Below, one piece after another: positions 45,455-53,385 of a stretch of 64,000 nucleotides of DNA; within the stretch, counting starts at the first letter, position 1, and each line of letters begins with the position of its first letter. The notes beneath the pieces are model-generated. The model saw only the letters and a program-made list of their open reading frames with translations. It was not told where the DNA came from and did no database searches. The translations under genes and the position numbers were made by a program. The DNA lies in contig NZ_LMTI01000004.1 in assembly GCF_001510665.1 (NCBI RefSeq), positions 496,001 to 560,000 of the forward strand, read 5' to 3'. Source of the DNA: Bacillus sp. FJAT-27445. GTDB lineage: Bacteria > Bacillota > Bacilli > Bacillales > Cytobacillaceae.

Positions 45455-46251
45455 GCGGATTTCTCCTCAAAAAGAGCTTCCCTGTCAAGGCTTTCATACT
45501 CCTTGCGCTCGGACAAAGGAATATGGACGGTCAATTTTTTTTCCAATGCGCCTGGCAAAATCCCCTCATAGATTGCGAGCAGCCCTTCGATAACGACAAG
45601 CTTGGAGTCCTGTTCCTGCTTGGAAATCCGCTTCAGTTTGGTTGCGAGCGGGTGCCAGAGGACATACCCTGAAAAAATTCCAAGAAGGGTCGCGATGAAA
45701 GCGGCCGAGATAGAATGACCGATTTTTTCAATTTCCGAAAGGGAACCAAGTGCGGCAATCAGCCCGACTACTGCGCCTAGAACGCCAAGAGTAGGGGCAT
45801 AAGTTCCAGCCTGGGTGAAAATAAGAGCACCGGATTGGTGCCTTTTTTGAATTGCATCCACTTCCTCAAATAAAACTTCCTCGATAAACTCAGCTTCGTA
45901 TCCATCGATGATCATTTCCAGTCCCTTTTTAAAAAAAGGATCGGTTGTCGACTCGGCAATTCCCTCCAGAGCAAGAAAGCCTTCTTTTTTGGCCATTTCT
46001 GCGCATGCAATTAATTTTGCAATTGTTACTGCCTGGGAAGGAAGCTTTGGTTCGAACAACGCAATTTTCAACAATTTAGGGAACTTTTTCATTTCCCTGA
46101 ACGGAAATGCGACAAACAGGGCTGCCGCAGTTCCCCCAAAAATAATCAAAAATGCGGCGGGGTTATTCAGGGAAGCAAGTGGAGCGCCCTTTAAAATCAT
46201 CCCAAAACCAACAGCCAGCAATGCCAAAATTATTCCAAAAATACTAGACAT
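45451..46251 (-). CDS. motA: Flagellar stator protein MotA
   Basis: 266 residues with four membrane segments: MSSIFGIILALLAVGFGMILKG, NPAAFLIIFGGTAAALFVAF, and the paired helices in TLGVLGAVVGLIAALGSL and AAFIATLLGIFSGYVLW. The cytoplasmic loop before helix 3 contacts the rotor. It is the first gene of the motAB pair, divergent from the flagellar genes that follow. GGAGAAA precedes the ATG; no sigma-D box was recognised upstream. Confidence 0.94.
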   Translation of the reverse strand: MSSIFGIILALLAVGFGMILKGAPLASLNNPAAFLIIFGGTAAALFVAFPFREMKKFPKLLKIALFEPKLPSQAVTIAKLIACAEMAKKEGFLALEGIAESTTDPFFKKGLEMIIDGYEAEFIEEVLFEEVDAIQKRHQSGALIFTQAGTYAPTLGVLGAVVGLIAALGSLSEIEKIGHSISAAFIATLLGIFSGYVLWHPLATKLKRISKQEQDSKLVVIEGLLAIYEGILPGALEKKLTVHIPLSERKEYESLDREALFEEKSA

Positions 46252-46374
46252 GAATTTCTCCTTTGGTTTATCTTTAATTTAACTTGATACTTGCCATTGT
46301 AAAGGACAAGGCAAAATTCGACAATTGTGTTTTGAAAAAATATTTTTTAACCGATTGGACGGAGGAGGGCCAAA

Positions 46375-46812
46375 TTGAAAATACAACAAAGCCATGGAAT
46401 CGGCCAAGAACGCCATTTGCCAGTAAGGGAACGAGGCATAGAATCACCCTCTTTCCAGCAAATATTCCATGACAGGCAGCTTGGCCTGAGCAAGGAACGG
46501 CTCGAGTCTCTGTTGTCGCAATTGGACAGAAATGGAAGCCGGCTAACTGTTTCGAGGTCGATGCAGGATTTATTGGCATATAAGCAAACGATAAGGGAAT
46601 TTCTTCAGGAAGTAGTCCATAATGGATATACACTTGAGGAACACAGGAATTTTCAGCAAAACGGCCGAGAGAAAAAGCTGATTTTGATAAAACAGGTAGA
46701 CCGCCATTTGCTCGAATTGTCCGACCAGGTATTCGACCAGCAAACGACAACGGTCGGTCTGCTGGACAAACTGGGTGAGATAAAAGGGCTTTTAGTGAAC
46801 CTGTACATGTAA
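46375..46812 (+). CDS. YaaR-like protein (DUF327), flagellar-locus member
   Basis: 145 residues, TTG start eight bases after GGAGGAG. Helical, with RLESLLSQLDRNGSRLTVSRSMQDLLAYKQTIREFLQEVVHNGYTLEE and KKLILIKQVDRHLLELSDQVF, the DUF327 pattern. Members of this family often sit beside flagellar genes, as here directly before flhO (16 bases). Function unknown; a role in flagellar assembly or regulation is inferred from context. Confidence 0.78.
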   Translation: MKIQQSHGIGQERHLPVRERGIESPSFQQIFHDRQLGLSKERLESLLSQLDRNGSRLTVSRSMQDLLAYKQTIREFLQEVVHNGYTLEEHRNFQQNGREKKLILIKQVDRHLLELSDQVFDQQTTTVGLLDKLGEIKGLLVNLYM

Positions 46813-46827
46813 AGAGGGGGAGACGAT

Positions 46828-47667
46828 ATGCTAAGAGGAATTGATTCCGCCGCATCCGGTATGATTGCGCTTCAGCGTAAGCAGGATGCGCTGACAAATA
46901 ACCTGGCCAATGCGGAAACGCCTGGCTTCAAACAGGACGCAAGCCCGCTCCGTTCATTTCCCGAGGTTTTGCTCGAGCAAATCCGCGGCCGGGAAAAAGG
47001 AGTACAAGCAAGGCTTGGAACATTATCGATGGGCGTTTACAACCAGGAGTCGCTGCCATTGTTTTTGCAGGGGGTGCTGACAGAAACAAATATGCCATTC
47101 GATGTCGCAATCAATGATCAGGGAATTACACCGGTTCAGGTGGATGGCCGAACTGTTAAGCCGGCTGCATTCTTTGCGGTACAAACAGAAGAAGGCACCA
47201 TGAGGCTGACCCGGAATGGCCGTTTTTCCGTGAATGAAAACGGAGAGCTTGTAACGGCAACAGGGGATTTTGTTTTAGGGCAAAATGGGAACAGGATCAC
47301 TGGGCTTGACCCGCTCTTGAAGGATGTCTCAATTTCATCGAATGGGGACATCGTCGCTTTTCCAAATGATCCGCAGCGGACAAGGACAATAGGATCGATT
47401 GGGATGGTGATTGTTGAAAATCCCAACCAGCTGAACAAAAGGGACAATGGCCAGTACGAGCTTGAAGGACCAGGAATGGCGATGATTACCGGCAATCTGC
47501 CTGCCGGGCTCCAGCTGCACCACAAGATGCTGGAACAGTCGAATGTTGATATGTCACAGACAATTACAGAAATGATGGCCAACATCCGCCTGTATGAGGC
47601 AAACCAGAAAGTTCTGCAGGCCTACGACAAAACATTAGAGCAATTGAATACGATTGGAAGGGTATAA
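46828..47667 (+). CDS. flhO: Flagellar hook-basal body rod protein FlhO (FlgF/FlgG family)
   Basis: 279 residues. Starts MLRGIDSAASGMIALQRKQDALTNNLANAETPGFKQ, the rod/hook N-terminal motif, and ends with the matching C-terminal helix LEQSNVDMSQTITEMMANIRLYEANQKVLQAYDKTLEQLN. It forms part of the distal rod. Ends six bases before flhP. Confidence 0.93.
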   Translation: MLRGIDSAASGMIALQRKQDALTNNLANAETPGFKQDASPLRSFPEVLLEQIRGREKGVQARLGTLSMGVYNQESLPLFLQGVLTETNMPFDVAINDQGITPVQVDGRTVKPAAFFAVQTEEGTMRLTRNGRFSVNENGELVTATGDFVLGQNGNRITGLDPLLKDVSISSNGDIVAFPNDPQRTRTIGSIGMVIVENPNQLNKRDNGQYELEGPGMAMITGNLPAGLQLHHKMLEQSNVDMSQTITEMMANIRLYEANQKVLQAYDKTLEQLNTIGRV

Positions 47668-47672
47668 AAACC

Positions 47673-48452
47673 ATGAGCTCATCTTTATTTATCGCTACTT
47701 CAGGCATCAAGGCATACCAGGGTAAGTTGGATACAATTGCCAACAATATCTCGAATGTGGATTCCGCTGGATATAAACGCAGGGAAGCCGCGTTTTCCGA
47801 AAACCTTGCAGCATCCATCCGGCAGCAGCCGGAAGCGGAAAAGGAAATAGGGCGGCTGTCGCCGGACGGACTGCGAGTTTCCTATGGATCCCGAATTGCG
47901 GCAACGCCGATGGATTTGACCCAAGGCGCGCCAAAGCAAACGGACCAACCGTTCGATTTCATGATTGAAGGGGAAGGCTTCTTCCAGGTTCGCCGTACTA
48001 CTGGCACAGCCAATGAAATTTTATACACGAGAAGCGGGGCGTTCCAGAAAACCCCTGTTGGGCCGGGAAGGTTTCAGCTAGTCAACGCCAATGGCGATGT
48101 TTTGCTCGGCCGGAACGGAAACCCAATTGAACTGAATGAGAACGACACGCTTACAGTCAGGGCTGATGGAACCATTGAAGGGACAGGCCAGCAAATCGGG
48201 CTCGTTGGGTTTTCGAATCCGCAGCTCTTAAAGAACGAGGGCGGGGTTTACCGGCTGACGGGTGGGAATGTGTTCCTTGTTCCAGGTGACACCTACCAAA
48301 TCAGGCAGGGCTTCCTCGAAGGATCAAATGTCAGCCTGAATCAGGAAATGACTGATATGATCAAGGCGCAACGAGGATTTCAGGCAAATTCAAGAGCGCT
48401 CAGCTATGCTGACCAGATGATGGGAATCGCGAATGGAATCATGAGGACATAG
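47673..48452 (+). CDS. flhP: Flagellar hook-basal body rod protein FlhP (FlgG family)
   Basis: 259 residues. SLFIATSGIKAYQGKLDTIANNISNVDSAGYKRREAAFSE at the N-terminus and LEGSNVSLNQEMTDMIKAQRGFQANSRALSYADQMM at the C-terminus are the rod-protein termini. With FlhO it builds the distal rod in Bacillus (known). No strong ribosome site is visible (TTGGAAGGG); expression may be coupled to flhO. A terminator follows. Confidence 0.93.
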   Translation: MSSSLFIATSGIKAYQGKLDTIANNISNVDSAGYKRREAAFSENLAASIRQQPEAEKEIGRLSPDGLRVSYGSRIAATPMDLTQGAPKQTDQPFDFMIEGEGFFQVRRTTGTANEILYTRSGAFQKTPVGPGRFQLVNANGDVLLGRNGNPIELNENDTLTVRADGTIEGTGQQIGLVGFSNPQLLKNEGGVYRLTGGNVFLVPGDTYQIRQGFLEGSNVSLNQEMTDMIKAQRGFQANSRALSYADQMMGIANGIMRT

Positions 48453-48463
48453 CATCTAAAGTT

Positions 48464-48502
48464 ACGGCGGTTGGCACCGAGGATTAGTGCCCGCCGTTTT
48501 TT
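48464..48502 (+). terminator. Terminator after flhP
   Basis: ACGGCGG…CCGCCGT with an inner GGCAC/GTGCC stem, then TTTTT. Confidence 0.9.
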
Positions 48503-48535
48503 ATTATTTTTTCGTAAAAAATCGTGGATTTACCC

Positions 48536-48563
48536 TAGTCGGTTGTAGATTTCCGGCCGATAC
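48536..48563 (+). promoter_or_regulatory. Sigma-D promoter of flgM
   Basis: -35 TAGT (48536-48539), 16-base gap, -10 GCCGATAC (48556-48563); the -10 matches the sigma-D consensus GCCGATAT closely, the -35 poorly (TAAA). Confidence 0.7.
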
Positions 48564-48599
48564 ATGGGGTAAGAGAAAGTTTGAAAGGAGTGGGCCGTT

Positions 48600-48866
48600 A
48601 TGAAAATCAATCCATTTAATCGAATCGATACTGCCTATCAGGCTTATCGGAAAAATCAGCCCAGCCGCACTGAAGGAACAAAGAAGGATAAGGTTGATAC
48701 AGTAGAGTTATCAAGCGAAGCGCAACTTCAGATTCAAAAAGATAAAGAATTGAGAATTCAGCAACTGAAATCGCAAGTTGAAAATGGCACATACAAAGTG
48801 GACAGTGAAAAAATCGCTGATAAATTGATTTCGCTGTGGAAGACCGGAGCTAAGCTGGATGAATAG
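48600..48866 (+). CDS. flgM: Anti-sigma-D factor FlgM
   Basis: 88 residues, GAAAGGAG upstream. MKINPFNRIDTAYQAYRKNQ and the C-terminal KVDTVELSSEAQLQIQ…VENGTYKVDSEKIADKLISLW match FlgM. It binds and inhibits sigma-D until the hook is finished (known). A sigma-D-type promoter in front would give the usual negative feedback. It overlaps flgN by eight bases. Confidence 0.93.
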   Translation: MKINPFNRIDTAYQAYRKNQPSRTEGTKKDKVDTVELSSEAQLQIQKDKELRIQQLKSQVENGTYKVDSEKIADKLISLWKTGAKLDE

Positions 48867-49326
48867 GCTTCTTGAAGTATTGCAGCTTTTGGCGGACTTG
48901 CACAACAAACTTCTTGAGACAGCAAAAAGGAAACAGGAAATCTTGGTTTCAGGCGATGTCAATCTGCTTCTTCCTGTCATTTCTGAGGAGTCCAAACTTC
49001 TCAAAAAAATCAAACAGGCGGAGGAAGAGAGGACAAGAGCACTCGGCGAGGATGTAAATCTTTCGTTTACCAGGCTAATTGAACAACAGCCTGACGGAGA
49101 CCTGAAAGAAAAATTGAAATCGATATTAAGCGTTCTTCAGCAGCGGTTCGAGGAAATTGGCCGGGTGAACCACCTGAACCAGCAGCTCCTCGAGCAATCG
49201 CTGACATATACACAATACATGATTAATCAAATCTTACCTGCATCAGAAGGGCCTGGCCTTTACAGCGCAGGGGCAAACCCGAAGGAAATGAACGAATCCG
49301 TTCGGCTGTTTGACGCAAAAGCATAG
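48859..49326 (+). CDS. flgN: FlgN family flagellar chaperone
   Basis: 155 residues, almost all helical (LLEVLQLLADLHNKLLETAKRKQEILVSGDVNLLLPVISEESKLLKKIKQAEEER). It matches FlgN-type chaperones of the hook-filament junction proteins FlgK and FlgL, whose genes follow. It overlaps flgM and ends 11 bases before flgK. Confidence 0.88.
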   Translation: MNRLLEVLQLLADLHNKLLETAKRKQEILVSGDVNLLLPVISEESKLLKKIKQAEEERTRALGEDVNLSFTRLIEQQPDGDLKEKLKSILSVLQQRFEEIGRVNHLNQQLLEQSLTYTQYMINQILPASEGPGLYSAGANPKEMNESVRLFDAKA

Positions 49327-49337
49327 GGGAGAAGGAA

Positions 49338-50801
49338 ATGTATTCTACCTTTCACGGTTTGGAAGTAGGGAAAAGGGCAATCCTTTCACAGCAAACGGCC
49401 CTTAGTGTCACAGGCCATAATATTGCAAACGCGAATACAAAAGGCTACACAAGGCAGGAAGCCGTCCTAAAGGCAACCAACCCGCTTGCCTCGCCTGGCA
49501 TCCAAAACGGAACACTCCCAATGCAGCTTGGAACAGGAGTGGAAGTTTCCGAGTTCAGGAGAATCAGGGAAGGGTTCCTGGACAAACAATACCAAAGCGT
49601 GCAGCAGCAGGCGGGTTATTGGGATGCCAAATCGGGCAGCCTTTCCGCTCTCGAAAGCATTTTCAATGATTTGTCGGACGCCGGGTTGGATGGTTCAATC
49701 CAGCGTTTCTGGCAAAGCCTGCAGGAGCTTGCGAAAAGGCCGGATGATTTATCGGTCAGGGTTGTCGCGGCCGCATCAGGCAAAGAAGTAGCCGACCGCC
49801 TCAATCAAATCCATTCGGATATCGGGCTAATTGAAACAAGCATTGCTGACCAGCTAAATGTTAAGGTGAACGAAATTAATTCGACGGCAAAGGAAATTGC
49901 CTCCCTTAATCTGAAAATCGCCCAAGTCGTTGCCGGCGGAAACCAGCCGAATGATTTGCTCGACAAGCGCGATGTGCTTCTAGATAAGCTTTCACGGCTT
50001 GTTGATATCGAAACAGTGCCGGGGCAGAATGGGCAGATCAATGTGTTGGTCGGCGGCGAGGAACTCATTAAAGGCGATAAAGCAAAGGATTTTACCATCA
50101 ATCCTCTTACCGGAGGAGCGGCGGTTGACGGGATTTCCGTTACTTTGAAGGGCGGCGAAGTGCAGGGGCTTCTAGAAACCCACGGCTATACAACCGGTGG
50201 AACAACGGCCGGCACGATACCAGCACTTAAGACGAAGTTGGATGCGCTGGCAAAGGCAATCGCAGACAGCATCAATAAAATCCATTCAAGTAGCGATGCC
50301 AGAAGCCTTGAGTATTTTGATAAAAAGAAAAACGACCCTTCCGTTCAGCCTGAACCACTGCTATTCTTTGTTGATAAAAACGATCCGACACAACCGCCTT
50401 CAAGCGCGGACAGCATCATGGTCAATCCGCTTCTAAAGGACTTTCCGGCGAAGATTGCCGCGGCAGCCGCCGAGAATATTGGGGACGGCTCTAATGCTAC
50501 GAAGATGAGCGATGTGCTCCAAGGGAAACTAACAATTGGCGGAACAATCGCGTCACTTGGCGACTTTTATAAAACAATTATTGGCGAGCTAGGAACCGAC
50601 ATACAGGCGGCAAACAATTGGAGCGATAATGCCAATGCGATGGCGCAGCAGGTCGAAAATCAAAGACAGTCTATATCCGGCGTCTCCATCGACGAAGAAT
50701 TGACAAATATGGTCCGGTTCCAACAGGCATACAATGCCGCTGCACGTTATGTATCCGCGGTAAATGAAATGCTGAATGTGCTGATTAATGGAATGAAGTA
50801 A
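49338..50801 (+). CDS. flgK: Flagellar hook-associated protein 1
   Basis: 487 residues. N-terminal STFHGLEVGKRAILSQQTALSVTGHNIANANTKGYTRQEAVL and C-terminal SGVSIDEELTNMVRFQQAYNAAARYVSAVNEMLNVLINGM are the conserved D0 ends of FlgK. It joins hook and filament. GGGGAGAAGG lies upstream; same operon as flgN. Confidence 0.95.
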   Translation: MYSTFHGLEVGKRAILSQQTALSVTGHNIANANTKGYTRQEAVLKATNPLASPGIQNGTLPMQLGTGVEVSEFRRIREGFLDKQYQSVQQQAGYWDAKSGSLSALESIFNDLSDAGLDGSIQRFWQSLQELAKRPDDLSVRVVAAASGKEVADRLNQIHSDIGLIETSIADQLNVKVNEINSTAKEIASLNLKIAQVVAGGNQPNDLLDKRDVLLDKLSRLVDIETVPGQNGQINVLVGGEELIKGDKAKDFTINPLTGGAAVDGISVTLKGGEVQGLLETHGYTTGGTTAGTIPALKTKLDALAKAIADSINKIHSSSDARSLEYFDKKKNDPSVQPEPLLFFVDKNDPTQPPSSADSIMVNPLLKDFPAKIAAAAAENIGDGSNATKMSDVLQGKLTIGGTIASLGDFYKTIIGELGTDIQAANNWSDNANAMAQQVENQRQSISGVSIDEELTNMVRFQQAYNAAARYVSAVNEMLNVLINGMK

Positions 50802-50826
50802 CGGCAGGCCGGAAAGGAGGGCTACA

Positions 50827-51705
50827 ATGCGTGTAACACCATTGATGATAAACCATCAATTCATTAAAAATCTTCATAAAAATAACCGAACAGTTGAAGC
50901 GCTGCAGGGGCAAATAGCATCCGGGAAACTGTACGATAAGGTTTCGTCCAACCCTGGGGCTGCATTAAAAAGCCTTTCGTACAAATCCGACTTGGCGAAA
51001 CTGGAACAATATCAGAAAAACGCCCAGGACGGAATCAATTGGAGCTTGGCAATGGATGATGCGCTTGACGATGTGACCGGAGTCATGCAGCGTGTCCGTG
51101 AGCTTGCAGTCCAGGGAAGCAGTGATTCATTCAGTCCGGCTGACAGAAAGAGCATCGCGATTGAGATGCGCTCGCTCCTTAATCAGGCGGGAACCATCGC
51201 CAACACCCGATTCGGCAGCGGCTATTTATTTTCAGGGACTGATATTGAAAGCCAGCCATTTATGAATGATGCTTTGCAGCCTGTAAGTGCTGAGGGCATG
51301 AAATGGCAGATTGGCAAAGGGCTAAATGCTGAGGTGAAAGTAAGTGCGGGATCGGTTTTCGGCCATACGGAAAGCGGCAGGGACCTTTTCCAAACTCTTA
51401 CTGCTTTTGCTGAAAAACTGGAGAGCGGGGAAAACCCTGGGAACTTCCTGTCGGAGATCGATGGGCATCTGGACAATGTCCTTGCTCAGCGGGCAGTGGT
51501 CGGCTCCAGCCAGAAACTTCTTGAGCAAGCCTCAAGCCGATTGGAACAGGCTCATTTTTTAACAGAGAAAATGCTGGCGGAATTGGAAGGAACCAATATC
51601 GCCAAAGCATTCACAGAGTTATCTTTACAGGAATCGGCCATCAAAGCCTCGCTTTCAGCCGGTTCGAAAATGATGCAGCTAAGCCTTGCTGATTTCCTTC
51701 GTTAA
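50827..51705 (+). CDS. flgL: Flagellar hook-associated protein 3
   Basis: 292 residues, AAAGGAGG upstream. Starts MRVTPLMINHQFIKNLHKNNRTVEALQGQIASGKLYDKVSSNPGAAL, with flagellin-like N and C helices (EGTNIAKAFTELSLQESAIKASLSAGSKMMQLSLADFL). It is the second junction protein next to FlgK. A terminator follows, before the PilZ gene. Confidence 0.94.
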   Translation: MRVTPLMINHQFIKNLHKNNRTVEALQGQIASGKLYDKVSSNPGAALKSLSYKSDLAKLEQYQKNAQDGINWSLAMDDALDDVTGVMQRVRELAVQGSSDSFSPADRKSIAIEMRSLLNQAGTIANTRFGSGYLFSGTDIESQPFMNDALQPVSAEGMKWQIGKGLNAEVKVSAGSVFGHTESGRDLFQTLTAFAEKLESGENPGNFLSEIDGHLDNVLAQRAVVGSSQKLLEQASSRLEQAHFLTEKMLAELEGTNIAKAFTELSLQESAIKASLSAGSKMMQLSLADFLR

Positions 51706-51759
51706 AATAATCAATCGGCAGAGCCGGCAGGTACAGGGAATACGATTTAATAGTTTGAT

Positions 51760-51795
51760 CATCCCCATCCAGCCAACAGGAGATGGGGATGTTTT
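51760..51795 (+). terminator. Terminator after flgL
   Basis: CATCCCCATC pairs with GATGGGGATG, followed by TTTT. Confidence 0.8.
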
Positions 51796-51830
51796 ATGTT
51801 CAGCTTACCTAATAGGGAGAGTGCGGGGGC

Positions 51831-52328
51831 ATGCAGGATCAACAGCTTATCATACTAGGGGCTTTAGTGGTTTTATTTCTCATAGCGGCTATATTTCTCT
51901 TTTTAAAAAATCGAAAGAATCATAGCCAAAAACAGACAATGAACGAGGAAAAAGCTGACAATAAAAGAGAGAATTTCAGAATCCATGTTGAAATTGAAGA
52001 ATCCGTAATGGAAGTAAAAAAAATAGGTTCGGAAGAGATGGACAAGCCTTATACGTGCAAAGTTACCGACGTGAGCGCAGGTGGAGCAGGGGTCTTGTGT
52101 GAAGAAGACTTTACGTTAAGGGATAAAATATTTGTCACGCTCCATTTCTCCATGAACAAGGAACAGTTCACATTCAACGGCAGGATTGTCCGGAAAATCG
52201 AAAACCTGGGAAGAAAACAATCGCTCTACGGAATCCAATTCCTCGACATGCCCGTAGCGGACGAGAACAAGCTCATAAAAGAAATCATCGCCATCGAAAA
52301 CAATAGAAGAAAAATATCAATAAAATAA
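51831..52328 (+). CDS. Membrane-anchored PilZ-domain protein
   Basis: 165 residues. One N-terminal helix (about 6-26, LIILGALVVLFLIAAIFLFLK), a short charged linker, and a PilZ domain with both c-di-GMP-binding motifs: RxxxR (R46-ENF-R50) and D80-x-S82-x-x-G85. It probably binds c-di-GMP at the inner face of the membrane. It lies between flgL and hag, the place of fliW-csrA in B. subtilis. It differs from YpfA/MotI-type proteins by the membrane anchor and lack of a YcgR domain. Effect on motility is inferred from context. Confidence 0.85.
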   Translation: MQDQQLIILGALVVLFLIAAIFLFLKNRKNHSQKQTMNEEKADNKRENFRIHVEIEESVMEVKKIGSEEMDKPYTCKVTDVSAGGAGVLCEEDFTLRDKIFVTLHFSMNKEQFTFNGRIVRKIENLGRKQSLYGIQFLDMPVADENKLIKEIIAIENNRRKISIK

Positions 52329-52349
52329 AAAAATTTATCGAAAACCCTC

Positions 52350-52375
52350 TACACTTTTAAAAACAGTGTCGATAC
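52350..52375 (+). promoter_or_regulatory. Sigma-D promoter of hag
   Basis: -35 TACA (52350-52353), 14-base gap, -10 GTCGATAC (52368-52375), nearly the sigma-D consensus. The same -10, with TACT for the -35, precedes fliD at 58563-58588. Confidence 0.8.
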
Positions 52376-52386
52376 ATTAAAGTACA

Positions 52387-52404
52387 GAGGGAAAATATTT
52401 CCTC
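52387..52404 (+). promoter_or_regulatory. Hairpin in the hag leader
   Basis: GAGGGAAAATATTTCCTC folds into a seven-pair stem (one G-T pair) a few bases upstream of the AGGAGGG ribosome site. In B. subtilis CsrA binds GGA motifs in the hag leader; this leader has GGA motifs in the hairpin and ribosome site, but no csrA is nearby. Confidence 0.4.
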
Positions 52405-52425
52405 AATAAAAGGAGGGTACATAAA

Positions 52426-53259
52426 ATGATTATCAACAATAACATTGGAGCATTAAACACTCACCGCCAAATGTCCATCAACACTGCCAACCAGTCGAAA
52501 AACATGGAAAAGCTTTCTTCCGGACTACGAATTAACCGCGGTGCGGACGATGCTGCTGGCCTATCAATCTCTGAAAAGATGCGTGCTCAAATTCGCGGTC
52601 TCGATCGTGCAGCACAAAACGCTCAAGACGGTATTTCACTGATTCAAACAGCGGATGGAGCTATGAATGAAGCACATGCCATTCTTCAGCGTATGAGAGA
52701 GTTAACCGTTCAGGCAGCTAACGATACTAACGCAGCCGATGAAAGAGATGCTATATCAAAAGAAATTACAGAACTTTCAGCAACCATTACGAATATTGCC
52801 GAGACCACCAAGTTTAATGGTGAAAACTTGTTGGATAAATCTGCAGGAGTTAATACTGACGGAAAAATATTAATTCAAACAGGGGCTAATAAAGGAGAAA
52901 ATTTCGAAGTTGATTTAGGGCAAGCAGATTTGGCTACTATCGCATCAACTGTAGGTGCAATTGATGTCACTACCCAAGCTGGTGCAGATAGTGCATTAGA
53001 TGTTCTTGACAAGGCTATTGCAGACGTGTCTACTGGTCGTGCATATCTAGGTGCGGTTCAAAACCGTTTGGAATACACTATCAACAACCTGAACTCCAGC
53101 TCCCAAAACACCCAAGCAGCTGAATCCCGTATCCGTGACGTTGATATGGCGAAAGAAGTTGTTGAGAACAGCAAGAACGGTATCCTTGCTCAAGCTGCAC
53201 AAGCTATGCTTGCTCAAGCTAACCAACAGCCACAAAGCGTTCTTCAATTGCTTCGTTAA
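52426..53259 (+). CDS. hag: Flagellin
   Basis: 277 residues, short type with small variable centre. Conserved D0/D1 ends: MIINNNIGALNTHRQMSINTANQSKNMEKLSSGLRINRGADDAAGLSISEKMR and RIRDVDMAKEVVENSKNGILAQAAQAMLAQANQQPQSVLQLLR. It is the filament subunit. AGGAGGGTAC ribosome site and a sigma-D promoter; monocistronic with its own terminator. The codon use is clearly that of a highly expressed gene. Confidence 0.97.
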   Translation: MIINNNIGALNTHRQMSINTANQSKNMEKLSSGLRINRGADDAAGLSISEKMRAQIRGLDRAAQNAQDGISLIQTADGAMNEAHAILQRMRELTVQAANDTNAADERDAISKEITELSATITNIAETTKFNGENLLDKSAGVNTDGKILIQTGANKGENFEVDLGQADLATIASTVGAIDVTTQAGADSALDVLDKAIADVSTGRAYLGAVQNRLEYTINNLNSSSQNTQAAESRIRDVDMAKEVVENSKNGILAQAAQAMLAQANQQPQSVLQLLR

Positions 53260-53270
53260 TTTTAATTTAA

Positions 53271-53303
53271 AATGGCCATTGGGTTTCCGATGGCCGTTTT
53301 TTA
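53271..53303 (+). terminator. Terminator of hag
   Basis: AATGGCCAT pairs with ATGGCCGTT, followed by TTTT. Confidence 0.9.
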
Positions 53304-53385
53304 TACTCTTTTTTACATATAAATGGAATTAATTGTATGCAAAACTCGAAACATACTAAGTTTTTAGGAAAGGCAGGCCAAGGCT

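Noticed and set aside
44732-46251. Na+-driven MotPS stator
   Set aside because: The MotB helix PYADLLTLLLALFIVL is of the proton type, unlike MotS-type helices.
52387-52425. Proven CsrA-binding leader of hag
   Set aside because: Only a hairpin and GGA motifs are seen; no csrA or fliW in the window. Kept as weak feature, not as an established regulatory site.
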